Origin: Planctomycetia bacterium
GTDB taxonomy: Bacteria; Planctomycetota; Planctomycetia; Pirellulales; UBA1268
Direction: 5' to 3'
NCBI GenBank assembly: GCA_009926295.1
Contig: RFPF01000153.1
Span: 1 to 7,180, forward strand
Length of the DNA: 7,180 nucleotides
The notes beneath the pieces were generated by a model. The model did no database searches. It was not told where the DNA came from and was given only the letters and a program-made list of their open reading frames with translations. Below are positions 6,459 to 7,180 of the stretch, one piece after another (position 1 is the first letter of the stretch; each line of letters starts with the position of its first letter). The position numbers were made by a program, and so were the translations under genes.

Positions 6459-7180
6459 AAGTTGAAGCCGCCGATCCGGCCGTCGACGTCGAGCACCTCG
6501 CCGGCGAAGAACAGGCCGGGAGCGATCCGGCTCTCCATCGAATCGAGCCGCACCTCCGCGAGCGGCACGCCGCCGGCCGTCGCCTCGGCGACGGTGAAGC
6601 CACGATCGCCGACGACGTCGAGGTCGAGTGCCGTGACGGCCTGCACGAGCCGCCGTCGGGCGTCGCGCGTCAGGTCGCCGGCGGCGGGGGCGCCGGCGAC
6701 GGCGCACAGCGCCCGCACGAGCCGCTCGGGCAGGCGTTCCCGGAGCACGCCCGCCGCGCCGCGGGCTGCCGAACCCTGCAGGAGCCGATCGAGCGAGTCG
6801 GCCGAATCCCCGGGCAGCCAGTTGATCGAGAGCCGCACGCCCCCATCGCGCTCTCGTTCCACGAGCCAGTGCCGACTGATGTCGAGCACGCTCGGGCCAG
6901 AGAGGCCGGTGTGCGTGCACAGCGTGCTGCCGGTGAACGACCTGAGCCGCTTGCCCGTCGGCGACGCCAGCGTGATCTCGGCGGGAAGCGTGAGCCCAGA
7001 CAGGTCGCGGATCCAGTGGTCGCCGGCGAGAACGAGTGGCACGAGCGCCGGCACGATCGGTGCGGTGAGGGAGTGGCCGAGCGCCTCGGCGATCGCGAAG
7101 CCGCCGCCGTCGGAACCCGACTTCGGCAGGGATTTTCCGCCGGTGCAGAGGATGACCCGCTCGGCCCGGATCGCACCGGC
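6380..7180 (-). CDS. HI0933/YhiN/BaiN-family NAD(P)/FAD-dependent oxidoreductase (5' end outside window)
   Basis: The reading frame is open to the right edge, so only the last 266 codons are present; the N-terminal FAD-binding GxGxxG region lies outside. The visible part begins with AERVILCTGGKSLPKSGSDG (6-25), which matches the family's ATGGxSxPxTGSxG region, followed by EALGHSLTAPIVPALVPL. The C terminus carries the family signature PGLFFAGEVLDVDGRIGG (221-238) followed by FNFQWAWASGFVAG, the second FAD-contacting region. Family members are about 400 residues, so roughly a third is missing. They are annotated variously as aminoacetone oxidases or BaiN-type flavoproteins, and the physiological substrate here is unknown. 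A GTG codon at 7054 is an internal valine, not the start. The gene ends in TAG at 6382-6380, inside the 3' end of the GT9 gene. Confidence 0.92.
   Translation of the reverse strand, partial: AGAIRAERVILCTGGKSLPKSGSDGGGFAIAEALGHSLTAPIVPALVPLVLAGDHWIRDLSGLTLPAEITLASPTGKRLRSFTGSTLCTHTGLSGPSVLDISRHWLVERERDGGVRLSINWLPGDSADSLDRLLQGSAARGAAGVLRERLPERLVRALCAVAGAPAAGDLTRDARRRLVQAVTALDLDVVGDRGFTVAEATAGGVPLAEVRLDSMESRIAPGLFFAGEVLDVDGRIGGFNFQWAWASGFVAGSAAAAVVRGDSHTS

Noticed and set aside
2124..6920. A 1598-codon open frame on the minus strand across bamA and the GT9 gene
   Set aside because: Its first codon base coincides with the wobble position of bamA and GT9, which share one frame. In GC-rich genes the wobble is rarely A, so the antisense codon rarely starts with T and stops are rare. 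The translation is Arg/His/Asp-rich with no recognisable domain and contradicts two clearly real genes.

Overview
The window is high-GC bacterial DNA with tightly packed genes. It comes from a diderm organism, because it encodes a BamA/Omp85 outer-membrane assembly protein next to a family 9 (heptosyltransferase-like) glycosyltransferase. A Sua5/YrdC-like domain fused to a low-molecular-weight phosphatase, a BamA with a long Pro/Gln/Ala-rich linker, and poor or absent Shine-Dalgarno sequences all suggest a planctomycete, perhaps Pirellulales. That placement is an inference, not something the sequence proves.

Layout. Positions 1-325 hold no credible gene; almost all of this stretch folds into one very long imperfect inverted repeat (about 1-282, possibly running off the left edge). 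Next comes a minus-strand pair, transcribed right to left: a two-domain Sua5/YrdC-like plus YwlE-like phosphatase protein (1984-809), then rpiB (772-326), separated by about 36 bases. A 247-base divergent intergenic region (1985-2231) separates this pair from a plus-strand pair: bamA (2232-5231) and, 9 bases later, a GT9 glycosyltransferase (5241-6458). At the right edge an incomplete minus-strand gene (7180-6380) encodes the C-terminal two thirds of a HI0933/YhiN/BaiN-type flavoprotein. Its 3' end overlaps the GT9 3' end by 79 bases, tail to tail.

How the genes relate. bamA and the GT9 gene form an envelope unit: beta-barrel insertion and, probably, lipopolysaccharide-type glycan assembly. 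The minus-strand pair compresses the Bacillus order ywlC (Sua5) - ywlE (arginine phosphatase) - ywlF (rpiB), with the first two fused here. The phosphatase P-loop carries the Thr associated with protein-arginine phosphatase specificity, while the Sua5-like half has lost several conserved residues. No mobile element, CRISPR array, tRNA or rRNA was seen. The best leads for something new are the giant hairpin next to rpiB and the fusion protein with a divergent Sua5-like half.
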